The position numbers and the translations under genes are program-made. Positions 10,912-23,370 of a DNA stretch of 64,000 nucleotides are shown in pieces; positions within the stretch are counted from its first letter, which is position 1; every line of letters starts with the position of its first letter. The stretch is from Anthonomus grandis grandis (taxonomy: Eukaryota > Arthropoda > Insecta > Coleoptera > Curculionidae), in NCBI RefSeq assembly GCF_022605725.1, contig NC_065562.1, forward strand, positions 5,394,001 to 5,458,000. Direction: 5' to 3'. The notes under the pieces were generated by a model. It was given only the letters and a program-made list of their open reading frames with translations. It did no database searches and was not told where the DNA came from.

Positions 10912-12769
10912 CAGTGCATCCGTAGTAGTAGCGGATAAATTCAATAAAAATTAAATGGACCATTTCTGAAAAAAATGGCCGAACCGGTCGATTTTAATAT
11001 TAGGTTTAGGGTTTTTCTACGTGGAAATTAAATATACAGGGTGACTCAAAAAAAAAGACCTCAATATGTTTTTTTAAATGAAAACCACCATTTTTTAATG
11101 CAGAATCAGCAAGAACGCATTTTTTTACAAAGGATATGGAAAATTACACCTTCAAAAGAATTGCAATTTTGAACGAAAAATGATGATAAAATGTAAAATT
11201 ACAGAAATACCTATCTAAATTAATTGTTGGTATTTTGGTTTTTTAGTTGTTGTTGTCAGTGTCAAAAGTGAATGTATTTTGGTGCAACTATTTGAAGTAT
11301 TTTTACATTTGCAAGTGGTGTTTATTCCTTTTGAGAGGCGAAAGCAATGTCATCCGGCGTTTTATTAGTAAATACACTTTATTACCTACTGTTACTGTAT
11401 GAAATATGAGAAAATTAACCGAACGTGAAAGAATCAAAATCTTGTGCATGATTGATTTCGGAGATATGTCGCGTCCCCAATAGGAGATGGTTTAGATGTG
11501 TAATGCAACTCATCCTGATCGGTCGCCTATTAGCCAAAGCATGGTAAGCAAACATTCGTGAATTCGGGCATATTCGGGATACTTAAGAAGTTGGTCGGGG
11601 TTCAATAACTGAAGAAGATGAGCTTAACGTTCTGTTAACGGTCCAAGATAATTCCAAAGCCACAATCACAGGCAGAGCTTCTAATGTTAATTTATCGCGA
11701 TCTACTGTGTATAAAGTATTGAAAAAAGCAAAGTTCCACCCTTATAAAATATTCTTACTTCAAGAGCTATCGGAACATTTTGATCGCGGAATTGAATTTT
11801 GTGCGCAAATGCAGCAATTATGTAATGATAATAATAATTTTGTAAAACGTATAATATTTTCTGACGAACCAACGTTTACTCTAAACGGCCATGTGAACAG
11901 ACAGAATTGTCAATACTAGGCGAAAACCCTTATTGGTTCACAGAATGTACACAACACTCTCAAAAATTCAATGTGTGGTGCGGTATAGTGGAAGAAAGAG
12001 TTTTAGGACCTCACTTTTTTGATGACGCTCTAACTGGTGAGAGGTATTTGGACTTTCTTTAAAATGATCTTATCCCCGCTCTGATCCGGATTTGGAAGAA
12101 CCCGACATGCACCAACGTGATATTTTTTTTCAGCAAAATGGAGCCCCGCCACACTATGATTTACCCGTTCGCAATTATTTAGATGAAATTTTTCCAAATC
12201 GTTGGATAGGTAGGTTGGCTTTTACATTGAATGGCCACTCAGATCGCCAGATTTAACTCCCCTCGATTACTTTACATGGGGATACTTAAAAAGTAAAGTG
12301 TATGTTACTAAACCAGCGAGTTTAGAAGATTTAAAAGAACAAATACACCAGAAAATTAGAAATATTACTCCAGATGTCATTGACAACGTTCAAAAAATTT
12401 TTTAACTCGCCTTGGTTATTGTCAAGTTGGTAATGGTGCTCAACTCGAACATTTAATTTAGATAGGTATTTCTTTAATTTTACATTTTATCATCATTTTT
12501 CGTTCAAAATTGCTTATGTAACCACTATTCATTTGTACAATATCCTTTGTAGAAAAATGCGTTCTATCTGATTCTGCTTTAAAAAATGGTGGTTTCCATG
12601 TAAAAAACATATTTATGACGTCATATCTTTTTTTTAGTCACCCTGTATATTTAATTTTCACGTAGAAAAATCCTAAACCAAATATTAAAATCGACGGGTT
12701 TGGGCATTTTTTTTAGAAACGATCCATTTAATTTTTATTGAATTTATCCGCTACTTTACGGATGCACTG
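10912..12769 (+). mobile_element. Two-tier mariner-like element, locus A
   Basis: The outer arms start CAGTGCATCCGTAG at 10912 and end with the inverse at 12769, with TA on both sides. About 125 bp inside, a second set of tips appears: CAGGGTGACTC at 11037 and its inverse ending at 12645, also beside TA. The inner unit is about 1.61 kb and the outer 1.86 kb. The element at 28397-33146 has the same two-tier plan and the same length once its piggyBac insertion is subtracted. The arms between the tiers are matching inverted repeats. The transposase remnant lies inside on the plus strand. Confidence 0.75.
11406..12461 (+). pseudogene. Mariner-like transposase of locus A
   Basis: An ATG at 11406 opens MRKLTERERIKILCMIDFGD, the same start as the transposase at 31584-32673. 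One open block (11707-11919) carries YKVLKKAKFHPYKI and the first catalytic block IIFSDEPTFTLNG. Further on, QQNGAPPHYDLPVRNYLDE marks the second catalytic block (the usual DGAPxH Asp is now Asn). After a frame change comes WPLRSPDLTPLDYFTWG. The end reads HLI then TAG at 12459. Many stops and shifts disable it. Confidence 0.7.
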
Positions 12770-12879
12770 TATATTCCTCGGTTAATACTAAGTAAGCAAA
12801 AAAATTAACTTGATAGATGGAAATGCAAGAGCGATAAGGTTTAATAATTATCAAAGAAGGTTTTTATTAAACGGTTGCG

Positions 12880-13040
12880 ACAGAACAGGCGCATGGTCCA
12901 TTTGGTCGTGAGTGGATGGATAATTATTTTCCTGCAGGTTGGATTGGTCCACGTGGTTCTTTAAATTGTCCTTCGCGGTCTCTAGATCTAAGTTGGAGTT
13001 TATTACATAATTATTATTGATTTAAATCTACTCAAAAAAT
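12880..13040 (+). pseudogene. Mariner-like transposase fragment
   Basis: About 50 codons resemble the DGAPAH-to-SPDLT region of mariner-like transposases: GAQAHGPFGREWMDNYFPAG, then WIGPRGSLNCPSRSLDLS. No other part of the gene and no ends are visible. It is a short internal fragment. Confidence 0.5.
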
Positions 13041-13214
13041 AACTTTTTAAAATACACTTTGTATTTTTAATTTTTTTTTTGTTATGTTAGTACACATGTC
13101 ACTAAAGTATGATAAGATTTTTAGCTGAACTCATTGTTTACTTTGTCAGTGGCAGCTAGCTGCTAAGGTTAGCCGTGTTTTTATGAACTCGGCGATTTTT
13201 GTTTATTAAAAAAA

Positions 13215-13479
13215 ATGGATCAAAGAATTTGTTTCAAATTTTGCATAAAAAACAAATTAAAGTGAAATGTTAACAAAGATGAGCCTGCAATGAGTAAAAA
13301 AGAGTTTACAGAATGGTATAAGCGTTTCCAAGATGGCCGTGAAGACGTAGAATATGTTGAACGCCCCAGCACATCAGCAACTGATGAAAACATTGAAAAA
13401 GTGAAAGAAATGATTATTAACGATCGCCGAATTACAGTTAGACAAGTCGTTGATGATGTTAAGACGCGTATACATTGAA
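13215..13479 (+). pseudogene. Classical mariner transposase, N-terminal fragment
   Basis: ATGGATCAAAGA at 13215 begins an N-terminus of the classical mariner type (MDQRICFKFCIKNK). After a stretch lacking part of the first helix, the sequence continues with MSKKEFTEWYKRFQDGREDV, RPSTSATDENIEKVKEMI and ITVRQVVDDV. It stops at 13477, at the end of the second helix-turn-helix, so the catalytic domain is absent. This is a different mariner lineage from the DDE_3-like copies elsewhere in the window. Confidence 0.75.
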
Positions 13480-13713
13480 CGGGAAGCGCACGCGACGGGC
13501 CTGCGTCACGCCAAATGTGTGCAATTAGCGTTGCTATCTATTTTCTGTCGGTCTTTGCGACGATCACAAAGGGGCGCGCTGGTTTTAATTCGTACGGCTT
13601 GTGGCAGGTTCGAAGGAGAATGATTCAGAACGATATAAATGAACTATTTTTAGTATTATCAATATTTTCTTGTCATGTGGACTGAAGAGAATTAACTTGC
13701 CTTAATTGAATTA
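13480..13713. other. Short GC-richer spacer, no gene recognised
   Basis: This spacer is richer in GC than its surroundings, with CG-rich blocks near 13480-13620. I see no coding frame or RNA fold. Confidence 0.4.
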
Positions 13714-13715
13714 TA

Positions 13716-14029
13716 CAGTGCTTTCATTTCAAAACGATCCACCCTTAATAACTTTCTAAAAAAGAAAAAAAAAACACGTCAAATTAGATATACAGGGGGA
13801 CGTTTAATTATGCATTTACTGAAGTTCTGTCAATCACCTCCTCACCTCCAGCTAACCTCACTTTAATATGTCAAATGGGAACCCCCATCGTGTGATACAT
13901 CATAGTAAGGAGCGTAAAATTCTCTATTCAACGGTACCAAAAAAAAATGAAATCGGTAAATGTGTAAGCAAATAGTTAGCGAAAATGTCTAGAAATAATG
14001 AATATTTTATTTACGCCAAACTTTGGTAT
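13716..14029 (+). repeat. Solo left arm of the locus-C two-tier element
   Basis: The sequence matches 37766-38079 almost base for base: an outer tip CAGTGCTTTCATTTC at 13716, an A-rich tract, an inner tip CAGGGGGACG at 13793, and the conserved arm to about 14029. No right arm is seen nearby. The flank to the left of 13716 differs from that at 37766, which shows that the outer tip is a true insertion boundary. Sequence from 14030 to 14396 shows no recognised gene. Confidence 0.7.
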
Positions 14030-15028
14030 TTTAAATGAATACTTTTACGAAAAGCATGCTTATTTTTCCCCATCAGATCAAGTTTTCAAGATATTGCAAA
14101 AAATTATTTTAGCACTTTTTTTCGGAAATATTTTTGCAATTAACAACACATCGAATCGCGCCTCTACATACCCAGTAAATAAAAAAAATGTTAGTGCTAG
14201 GGAGTCTTGATTCAATATACAATGAGAATAATGTTGAAAGTTATCAAGAACATGGTTTCGCGATAATATTGACAGGAGCTGTTGCTCATTATAACCACAT
14301 TAACATGTCGTCATCATTAATGAATGTAATTAAAATGGTTCATGTTATGAGTAAATTTTTTTAAGAGTGTAAATTACACCTAAGTACCATAAGATATACA
14401 GGGTGGTGCGATTTCGACTGTTTTAACAAAAAACTCGTATTTTCGGAACAGATGGGAAAAAATTGACTTATATGTCACGAGCTCAAATTTTGTAAAAAAA
14501 AATTTAAAGTTATCAAAATTTTACTATGTCAAACTGTTTGGCCGCTAGGGTGCATTTCTTGAATTTGGTCGATTTCGGTAATTAGCCGTAACTTTTTTGC
14601 TATTAAAGATAATTGACTTCTGAAAACACTTTCTCAAAGTACTTTTTAATGATAAATATTTTTATGTTATATATTTTTATACAGGGTGTTTCATAAAGAT
14701 GTTATTCCAAAATTTTTTTTTCTTATGGAACACATATTATTTTTTTATTTCTTAATTTTTTTATTTTTTAATTCTTAAAGCCCTTGAAATCCTCTTTTCA
14801 AAAATATATAAAACACCATATATCTCATTTTAGCTGTTTCTGATATTTTCGATATTACATTTTCATGTTTCCATTTTCCAAGTCTTTTAATTTTTATAGA
14901 AGTAGGCTTTGGTAAAAAACAGCACATGTCATATGTCACAGCCAGATAGAAAATTGTTTATTTCTCCTGTCAGTAGAATATTTGAATTTGCTATATTTAG
15001 AGCTATATAGTGCGGCCATTTCAAGCAT

Positions 15029-17167
15029 GTGGACGGGACAAATCACAAAATAGGATATGCGAAAAAAAATGTTGCCAATTCGTTAGGTAATATTTCTTCA
15101 CCAAAATTAGCAAATATATTCTTTATTAATTAGACAATATTTTAAAAAATATAAATGCAAGCAACATGTTTTTATAGTAGAGATAATAGCAATAAACGAC
15201 GGTTGTGGACGGGACCGGAAAATTCCGTATCATTTATGTTACATAAAAAAACAACCAAAATTTCTGAAATGGTTGTTTTAAGAAAAAAGATATCATTTTT
15301 AATTTTCAACAAAATACTAGTAAATCACATTAAATGATTAAATGAAAGAATTTTTCTTTAAGAATTTGTAACTAAAAAATGATATTTATTGGTTGTGGAC
15401 GGGACGTTTGTGGACCGGACAAAAAACCTTAATAACTTTAGAATATTTTTTATAATTTATTTTAGTATAAACAACAATATACTATGTAATACAGCTAAAT
15501 TAAAGGGAATGATAACGACGAATTAGTTCAACAATAAATAATTAATGATTATAATGTTTTGTTACAGATATCTTTCTTATATTGTTTACCCATCGAGCGG
15601 TTAACATGTTTTTTGTTATCCTGAATCTTCATTTATATTATTTTTTTCTTTCTCAAAATTGCGTTCTTGTGTGGTTTTTACACAGCAATGAACTTTAAAT
15701 TTCTCCATAGATTCTTGCAGTTGATCCAAAGCAGCTTTTAAAGTACCAGATACTTCTAATACTTGGGGTTTATGAAGATTGACTTGCCACCTTTTCCATT
15801 TTATTTCGGTCTCCAAATCGGTATTTAAAGGCACCAAAGCAAATTCAATATCGGTATCATAGTTTGGGCATAAATTTTTCATACAGTCGAAATTATCTGT
15901 ATCGCAATATATGGCTGAAAGTAATTCCTTGGAAGATTTTGGAAATTCATGTACATTTTTGCAAATAGCCTCAACCAAAAAATTAAAGTTCGCATGGTAC
16001 TTGCACACGCAAACGTCGTGAGGCATTTGGGAACTTAGCAAGACATGTTTGGGTCGATATTCTTAAAATTTTGTTAGTTTAACATCTAATTCGGGATTTT
16101 CATGTATAAACAACTGATAAGCATCCTTTACAGTAACAGTCATGTGCCGCTTTTGCTTTTTTTCTTTGATTCCTGATTCATTTTTTAAAGCGATAACGTC
16201 TCTTTTCCTTGGCGCCTGTCTATTTATCATATCCCTGGTGTAAAACCGTTCAACACTTTCCTTAAGTTGGCTTTCCAATTTGTTCCAAGGTGTTACTTTT
16301 TCTGCACAGACTAAACTTGTTTCTTTTGGAAATTCGGCATAAAAAAATTTCTTTAAAACCTCCTTTTTTTACTCAGCACACTTCGGCAATACATACTTAA
16401 TTTTCTTTACCACCTTTCCCATCGATTGTGCCGTTTTAAATGAGCTGATATTATCTGATGATTGGATTTTCTCAACCTGCAACTCTTCCCTTTTTCTCTG
16501 ACGATACAACCGTTTTCTTAATGTTTCCTGTCTTTTCTTTGCATTTATCATATCTTTCGTAAAAAAAACCTTCCTGAATCAATCTCTTCTGCTTCTCTCT
16601 GCTGTCTCTTTTTCTTTTGGCATCCTTCTCTTTAAAACGCATGGGCTTCTCAACATTTTTTTTGAGCTTTCTTCTAAAATGTATAGATTTTTCTTTATTT
16701 GTCTCAGGTGCCATATTTTCTGTAAAAAAATATGGACTCATAAGTTGGGATAAGATTGACCGAGAAAAATGATCTTAAAATTAAATAATAATAATAAATT
16801 TCATTTAAAAAAAATGTTTTTTTTTTGGCTTCGTGGAGTATCAGCCCTCAGCGAATCCTATAGATCACCAAAAATAAAAAAAAAAACTTAAAATAAGTAC
16901 TTTGCAGCCCGTTTTGCATTAAAATTAAATATTTTCGATATATATATTAATAGGATCTTATTTTTATATATTTTTTAATGTATGGGTTGCAGACGGGACA
17001 ATTTATTTATAAAATTTTCTTGCAAAATAGTAACATGATACAAAAAAAATCTTTTACTATAATATTGGCCTAAATGCAAGTCAAGAAAAAATAAAATTGA
17101 AAGTTCAAACTCTTTATTATTTAGTGGGATATGCCTACTTTTCTAAGAATTTGGTTGTGGACGGGAC
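15029..17167 (+). repeat. Dispersed GTGGACGGGAC direct repeats framing a relic gene
   Basis: The 11-mer GTGGACGGGAC occurs at 15029, 15205, 15395 and 17157, with variants GTGGACCGGAC at 15410 and GCAGACGGGAC at 16989. All are on the plus strand. Three exact copies are preceded by GGTT, and those at 15395 and 17157 are followed closely by AAAAACC(C)TTA. The copies bracket the coiled-coil relic at 15616-16741. The pattern suggests protein-binding iterons or the ends of an unclassified element inserted in the mariner; it has no spacers of regular length, so it is not a CRISPR array. Confidence 0.65.
15616..16741 (-). pseudogene. Coiled-coil repeat-associated protein, broken copy
   Basis: This gene is read on the minus strand from 16741 to 15616. 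It opens with a very basic helical region (FRRKLKKNVEKPMRFKEKDA and RKRLYRQRKREELQ). FYTRDMINRQAPRKRDVIA, KQKRHMTVTVKDAYQLFIHE and YRPKHVLLSSQMPHDVCVC then lead to a Cys/His stretch, KYHANFNFL, with CMKNLCPNYD further on. The C-terminus ends KNNINEDSG. A frameshift near 16500, another near 16370 and a TAA at 16063 break it. The RPKH and HDVCVCxxHxN motifs are typical of a protein family common in arthropod and cnidarian genomes whose function I do not know. Confidence 0.6.
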
Positions 17168-17513
17168 GAAAAACCCTTATTATTACACTAGATGAAAAAT
17201 ATATCTACTTACTTTAATTACGAAATTAATATTCACCACAAAAAACTTGAAACCACTGACATTTACTCTGCCATGACAGCGTCTCAATGTATCACTTGTT
17301 TTAATCAATGGCCGACTATACAAAGTTAACTATTTTTTCCTAAAACAGCCTGCTAATACAAACCTGAAAGTAATGAGTGTCCCATTTTTTTCGGATGTTA
17401 TTTTTTATATATTTTTATAAGTTTCTATGACAATTAAATGACATTCAATAAATATATGGTTTAAAAATATACTTTAATGCATTTTCGTATTTTATAAAAA
17501 AAATCCAAATCGC

Positions 17514-18607
17514 TTGAAATGGCCGAGTGCTCAAATATTTAGAGAATTAAAAAAAAAGATGTATGAAAATTACGAAAAAGTTGACATGTTAAAGTGCTAT
17601 TTTCTGTCTAATGAAAATTCCGAGGCAGCCAGTGACTTATATTTAAATACCTTTCCTGAACGTCGTCAACCAGATAAAAGAATATTTCCAGTGTTAAAAT
17701 TAAATCTTGTGAAGCACGGAAGTTTTAAAAAGCCCAAAACTTATGCTGTTGATGTTGAAGCTGAAATTCAGGTACTTAATATAATAGGTGAGGTTTTAGA
17801 TCATCCTAACAAGTCTCATCAAGCAGTAGCAGAGGAAATAGGTGTTGAGAAAACCAGAGTTTTAAAAACGCTTAAAAAGCACAAATTTAAACCCTACAGG
17901 GCTAGAAAAGTTCATCACCTTCGGGATGGCGACTTTCAGAGAAGAATTGCATTTTGTGATTGGTATGTCAGTAAGTGCAGATTGGACGAGAACTTCCATA
18001 ATAACATTATTTGGAGAGATGAAAGCCGAATTAGACACTTCAGGAATATATAATAGGTATAATTCCTATTACTGGACTACAGAAAACCCACATGTTGTAG
18101 TACGCGCGCACAGACAGGGACGGCTAGGCTTCAATGTTTGGGTTGGAATTTTTCGAGGTAGATTTTTGGGTCCTCATTTTTTTAATGAAATTTTGACTGC
18201 CCAAGATTATGTAAATATTTTACAAACATATGTTGCACCATTTTTAGAAAATTTACCATTAGCGAGAGTTCGAAACACGTATTATCAGCAAGACGGTTGT
18301 CCTTCGCACAACGCACGAATCACGACTGATTTTTTTAAATCAGGAATTTCGGGATCATTGGATTGATACTAGGGGACCTATATTGTGGGCTGCTAGGTCT
18401 TGGGACCTAACGCCGTTCGATTTTTTTTTATGGGGGAGATTGAAGGATTTAGTTTTTAAAGGAAGAACTATCGAAACACGGGAAGAGTTGCAAGTAGCGA
18501 CTAGGCCAGCTTTTCGTGCTATTAGACCTTTTGAGCTTATAAACGCTTGTAAATCAGTTAGAAAAAGGTGTATGTGTATGTATTCGAGAAGGAGGTGTTC
18601 AGTTTGA
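17514..18607 (+). pseudogene. Mariner-like (DDE_3) transposase of the long-armed element
   Basis: Block 1 (17514-18053) holds the HTH region (SNENSEAASDLYLNTFPERR) and the first catalytic block (NNIIWRDESRI). A frameshift near 18040 leads to block 2 (to 18366), with YNSYYWTTENPH, FNVWVGIFRG and YYQQDGCPSHNARITTDFF holding the second Asp. Another shift near 18350 leads to block 3 (18375-18607), with WAARSWDLTPFDFFLWGRLK holding the third Asp. Each block is otherwise open, so this copy carries only two small frame errors. It would act by cutting and pasting at TA sites. Confidence 0.8.
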
Positions 18608-19045
18608 AAAAAATGGTTCTAGCTTGTAATATTAGTTTATAATTATTATTAAACTCTGTAAATATGCCTAGAAATTATTGTTAATTGCTTTATTTTTTTA
18701 TAATATGTCGAAAATTATTAAGTTTATAATCTAAGTGAAGTAAATTTTTCCATAGCCTACTTCTATAAACATTAAAAGACTTGGAAAATGGAAAAATGAC
18801 AATGTAATATCGGAAATTTTGGAAACAGCTAAAATAAGATATATGGTGTTATATATTTTTGAAAAGAGGATTTCAAGGGCTTTAAAAATTTATAAAAAAA
18901 TAATATAAGTTTGACATAGTTAAATTTTGATAACTTAAAAATTTTTTTTACAAAATTTGAGCTCATGACATCTCAAGTCAATTTTTTTCTATCTGTTCGA
19001 AAAATACGAGTTTTCTGTTAAAACAGTCGAAATCGCACCACCCTG

Positions 19046-19762
19046 TACATATGACCAGAAAATCCGTTATAATGCGAAAACAGCAAATAACTAACGTCTG
19101 TTGTTTATCAAACCCAATTATTTAATCCTTTATAATTTTTTGCATTACAATAAGCATGAACGATATCATACTTCAGGTACTACTACATCATTATAGCATT
19201 CAATCAATAATACAGGGTGTCCCGTTTAACTTGTAAAACCTTTTTACTGGGGTTAGGTCTTCCTATGGGCTATCGAAATATGTCAATATGACCTTTGAAA
19301 TGTTTACGGTTTTCGAGTTATAAGCGAATTTAAAAATTTTTCAAAAGTTCTGATTTTTTTTTCAAAATATCCAAACTACGCCAATGACAATATCTGACTA
19401 ATTTAATAACTTTATAATATTGTCCTATCATGAAATGCCTTAGGATAGTAACCAATTTTTCAAACCAAGTTATTCTTTATTGTGGAAATAATACAGGAAG
19501 TTCCCAGGATTATTTCTTTTGCACTTAATTACTATTTGTTTTACTCTTATACTGTAAGAGAAATAATGAATGTTTCATGGTGACCATCAGTTTAAAAACT
19601 TCCCTGTTTCATTCTAATTTCATAATGGTGAAAAAATATGCGGGTGTCTTATCTCATAAAAAAGTAATGCTTTTTGATATGAGCTTAATCAATAGCAAGC
19701 GCCACAGATGCGCGAGGTCTAACGTCACTAGCATGTTTTAATTACACAGACTGTAGATTTTT
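19046..19762. other. Intronic spacer with a solitary mariner-type tip
   Basis: A TACAGGGTGTCCCGTTTAAC tip stands at 19211 without a visible partner; the following 300 bp resemble the arm of a mariner-type MITE. No gene is seen. Confidence 0.4.
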
Positions 19763-20094
19763 TTCGACAGCAGTGGCGCAACTAGACAGTGACTTTTGGG
19801 GGGGATCAAGCCCCAAAGGCGAAAAGCCAGCCGCAGGCGCCGCCTGAGGCAAAAAAATGTTTGGGAGGAACGCGAATTTTCACCTAAAAATGAGTTAAAG
19901 TTGTAGTCGTACATACATATTAATAATATGAACAGAAACTTCCCATGGAAGCCGTCAAGCCGCCGCGCCGCCGAAGACCACCTAATTTGTTGGAGGATTT
20001 TTTTAGACAAAAGGGTGTGAATATTACGTGTAAATCAAACTTCTATAAATAATGTGTAATACATATTTTATTAAACAAAATTGGATTTTAAGAA

Positions 20095-22261
20095 CTAAAT
20101 TAAACTAATTTTTCGATTCTTGATTGAGTATTTTTCTACAACTTCCTCCATGTTAATATCTATGTCCCTCTCAATGAATAAAATTGAGAGTGCCGAAAAC
20201 CTTTCTTGTGACATGGTTAATCTTAACCATGTCAAAATCAATCTCATTACTGAGAATGAACGCTCACAAGTGCTTGAAGACAGGCAGTGTAATGGCAACT
20301 CTAAATAATATATAAAGAGAGGGATAAACTTTGGAGTTTATCTCACTTTTAAAATTTTCGGAATTTAATGTTTTTTTAGCATTAAGGATAACGTTTTTTA
20401 ATACAGTAATTTCTGCTTTAATACTCTTTTTCGAAATATGTATTAAATTGTTCGAAATAAAAATCAATAAATGGCAAAGCGTTATAAAAATCTAGTTGAA
20501 AAAAACAGTCTACAGCCTTTCCAATAATAAGACTTTCATTTGAAAATCTGATCTTAAGGAATCCTATAATAGAACCGAGGATTCTATAAAATACATTAGC
20601 TCGCCAGTATTCAATTTCATTAGGATTACCTGCTCCTTCAGTAGCTCCTATTGTGGAATCTGTTACATAGTCTGTAAGTTTTGAAGAAATTTGCTTGTTT
20701 CTTTTAGATGTTGGCGGGTTTAAGCTTATATCGGCCTCATTTGCGAAAGATACTATGTCTGTATGAATGTCTTTATAAGTTGAATCTGTTCTCATGGACT
20801 CCAAAGTTATTAAAACTCCTTCCACCACCTTAGCAGCACTACCCAAAGTTGCACTTTTGGACTGAAGTGCTTCAGATAAAACATTAAGCGTGGCAAGAAG
20901 ATTATCTAAAACAAGTAAATGAACAACGAAAGCTGGTTGTTTTATCGACGACAATATGCCAATCGCTGTGACAGCTTGTTCATTTCGCTTTTCATCTATT
21001 TCTTCTTGCAGTAAGTTGATAAGACCAGAGAAACAATGTTTTACGGCGGCACAACTTTTAAATCTTAATACCCACCGGGTATCCGGGTATTAATGCTTGT
21101 TACATTTTTGCAAGAGTCTACTAAAGCTAGGTTTACTCTATGTGCCATACAATAAGTATACAATACATTTGGAAATGTTTCTTTTATTTTAGTTTGTAGG
21201 CCTCCAATATGACCTGACATTACAGCTGCGCCATCATAGGATTGGCCAACTAAGTTGAGGTTTGATATGTTTAGGTCATTAAGCTCTTTTATAATTAACG
21301 AGCTTAAATCCAAAGCCGTTGTTTTACCAGAGCAATCTATAAACTTTAGAAATCTTTCTTTAATTTCTAGGTCCAAGACATACCGTACACAAAGGGCTAA
21401 CTGTTCTACTCGACCAACTCTCGCCTCATCAACCATGATTGCAAATATTTTGGATCCTTTCATTTCTTCAAGGATTGTCGTCCAACATTGCTGTGCAAGA
21501 ATTTCTAGTAATTCATTTTGTACTTGCCAACTTGTGTAATTGATTTTCTTGTTATACATACTAAAAAAGTCCTCATCATGCTTGGCTAAAAGCTTACACA
21601 TTTCTTTAAAATTTCCTTGGTTTAAAGATTGTTCGCTTTCGTTATGACCTCTAAAAGCCATTCCTTGTCTTGCTAACATTAGACATATTTCAGCCAAGGA
21701 TTTAATGTATTTTTTATTTTTGTCGATTAAATTCTTATGCGCCGAAGACAAATGAGTTAAAATACTCCCTTCTTTAATGCTATTTTTAAAATCCTTCCAT
21801 TTAGCTTCATTTTCTTTGTGTGACATACAATTGTTGTGTTTTTTTAGTTTTTCTCCAACTTTTTTCCAGTTTTTGCAGCCTTTTTTTCCAAACTAATCAT
21901 CTTCTTCATGCAAGCCAAAATGCCGGCAAGGAAAACAAAAAACCGCATCACACTCCACACTATACTCAATCCATTTATATAATGTGTAGTGGGTTCTGCT
22001 AAAAGCCCTGGATTGTTTGCCAAATACTGTAAGTGGAAATTTTGCTAGCACAGGTTGATTTGGACTGCCGTCAATAGGTGCTAAATCTGAAGGTCCATCC
22101 TTATTTGGAGTTGGGTTGGATTGACTGGATTCTACATTTTCCGTACTGTCTGCATCATTAGAACTTAAGCTGCCCTTTCTTTGAGGGCAACTTGGTTGTG
22201 AAGCTGCATCAGAAGTGGGACTTTTATTTTTTTTAGTAAAAAATCTTCTTATATCATTCAT
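20095..22261 (-). pseudogene. hAT transposase, ZMYM1/TTF-zinc-finger (DUF4371) type
   Basis: The start is the ATG at 22261 (MNDIRRFFTKKNKSPTSD). A Ser/Pro-rich leader is followed by the TTF zinc-finger region (YSVECDAVFCFPCRHFG). The DUF4371-like catalytic region comes next (IFAIMVDEARV..., QSYDGAAVMSGHIGG and YCMAHRVNLAL), then a helical insertion. The dimerisation domain at the C-terminus reads SSSTCERSFSVMRLI...LRLTMSQERFSALSIL. A stop near 21895 and frame changes near 21065, 20970, 20420 and 20285 interrupt it. The order and total length (about 720 codons) fit a full-length hAT transposase with a handful of lesions. Confidence 0.85.
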
Positions 22262-23370
22262 TTTATCTGAAAAAAAAAGAAGTTAAAATCCTGAAACACC
22301 ATGTCTAAAAAGCTCAACTTTGAATATGGTTAAAATGAGTATGTATAAAAATAGGTCTTCGTCAAAACTTTTGTTGGCAACATTTAAAAAAAGATTCCTG
22401 CTTTTTTAAACCTAAAAGTTATAAAACATACAAGTACCTATATTATTTCAAAGTCATAAGTAGGTATTTTACGTTAATTTGATTTTTATATTAAAACTTA
22501 AGAGGACTCCGTAGCGAGCTGTATTTACAGATTTCGTGATGTTTGCTCTTCGCCATATGCGTCATTCCAGCGCAGCAAGTCTCTTGATTACAGGTTACTA
22601 AAGGTGCACAGTGGCGTAGCTCATTACTAATATAATACAATATTTTCCCATTTTAAGAATAAACATATTATTAATATTATTAAATCAGTAACATATAAAA
22701 AATAACTAATTGCAATACACTATGAAACCCTAAAGAAAAACCGAATCGCCAAAAAATCACAAAGAAAGTTTTTTTATTCTACCATCTGTCAAATTGACAT
22801 CAAAAGTAGATAATCCTAAAAAAATTTCTGGCCACTATTTTTTCACGGGCCGGCGAGACTGTATTGTGGAACACAGTAATTGTGGAAGTAAGATGCGCTA
22901 TAAATCAAACAAGAAATTAAAGAAATTCGTATTTTTCGATTTAAAAAAAAGTTTTAGCCAGTTTTGGAAATCAATGAAACAAACTTGCATTAAAATTGGG
23001 GAAATTCCCTACTTTTCTACTGAAATAACAACTAACCAAATTTTTTCACAATTTTTTTTTTAAATGTTGGACTTTTCCCAATTCTTCAATAAATTTCAAG
23101 AAAGTTTTATTAGACAACCTATCGTCTCAATCAAACAGCAATCCTTCTAATCGAAAAAGAGACAGGATATTCGACTGGCCAGAAAAGACGTACCGTATCT
23201 TATAACAGTGGGTGGGATTTGCGCATGACATATTTATGTTGGTGTTTTTTTTTTATTATTTTTTTTTTGTGGGAAATCATATTTTATGGGTTATACCTTC
23301 CCACGCCGATTTTTTCTATTTCAGTTTCTGGGGGGGCTCGTCTAAGTTTAGGGGGCCCCTAGCCCCCCCC
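22262..23370. other. hAT 5' region without recognised gene
   Basis: AT-rich leader of the hAT element upstream of its transposase. An 89-codon plus-strand frame at 22794-23063 exists but shows no family features and is Lys/Phe-rich, as expected by chance here. Confidence 0.5.

Larger units (their letters stand above)
14399..19045 (+). mobile_element. Long-armed mariner-like element, interrupted
   Basis: The ends CAGGGTGGTGCGATTTCGAC (14399) and its inverse (to 19045) are flanked by TA. The inverted arms extend far inward: about 14400-14910 matches 18745-19045 inverted. The left arm holds about 180 bp (roughly 14530-14720) that the right arm lacks, including another CAGGGTGTTTCATAAAG tip at 14680. 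The transposase lies at 17514-18607. A separate element with GTGGACGGGAC repeats occupies roughly 15.0-17.2 kb inside it. Confidence 0.75.

Noticed and set aside
15029..17167. GTGGACGGGAC repeats as a CRISPR array
   Set aside because: Spacing is irregular (15 bp to over 1.5 kb), the repeats are only 11 bp, and the genome is clearly eukaryotic.
22794..23063. 89-codon plus-strand frame inside the hAT element
   Set aside because: Lys/Phe-rich with no recognisable motif, opposite in direction to the transposase; likely chance.
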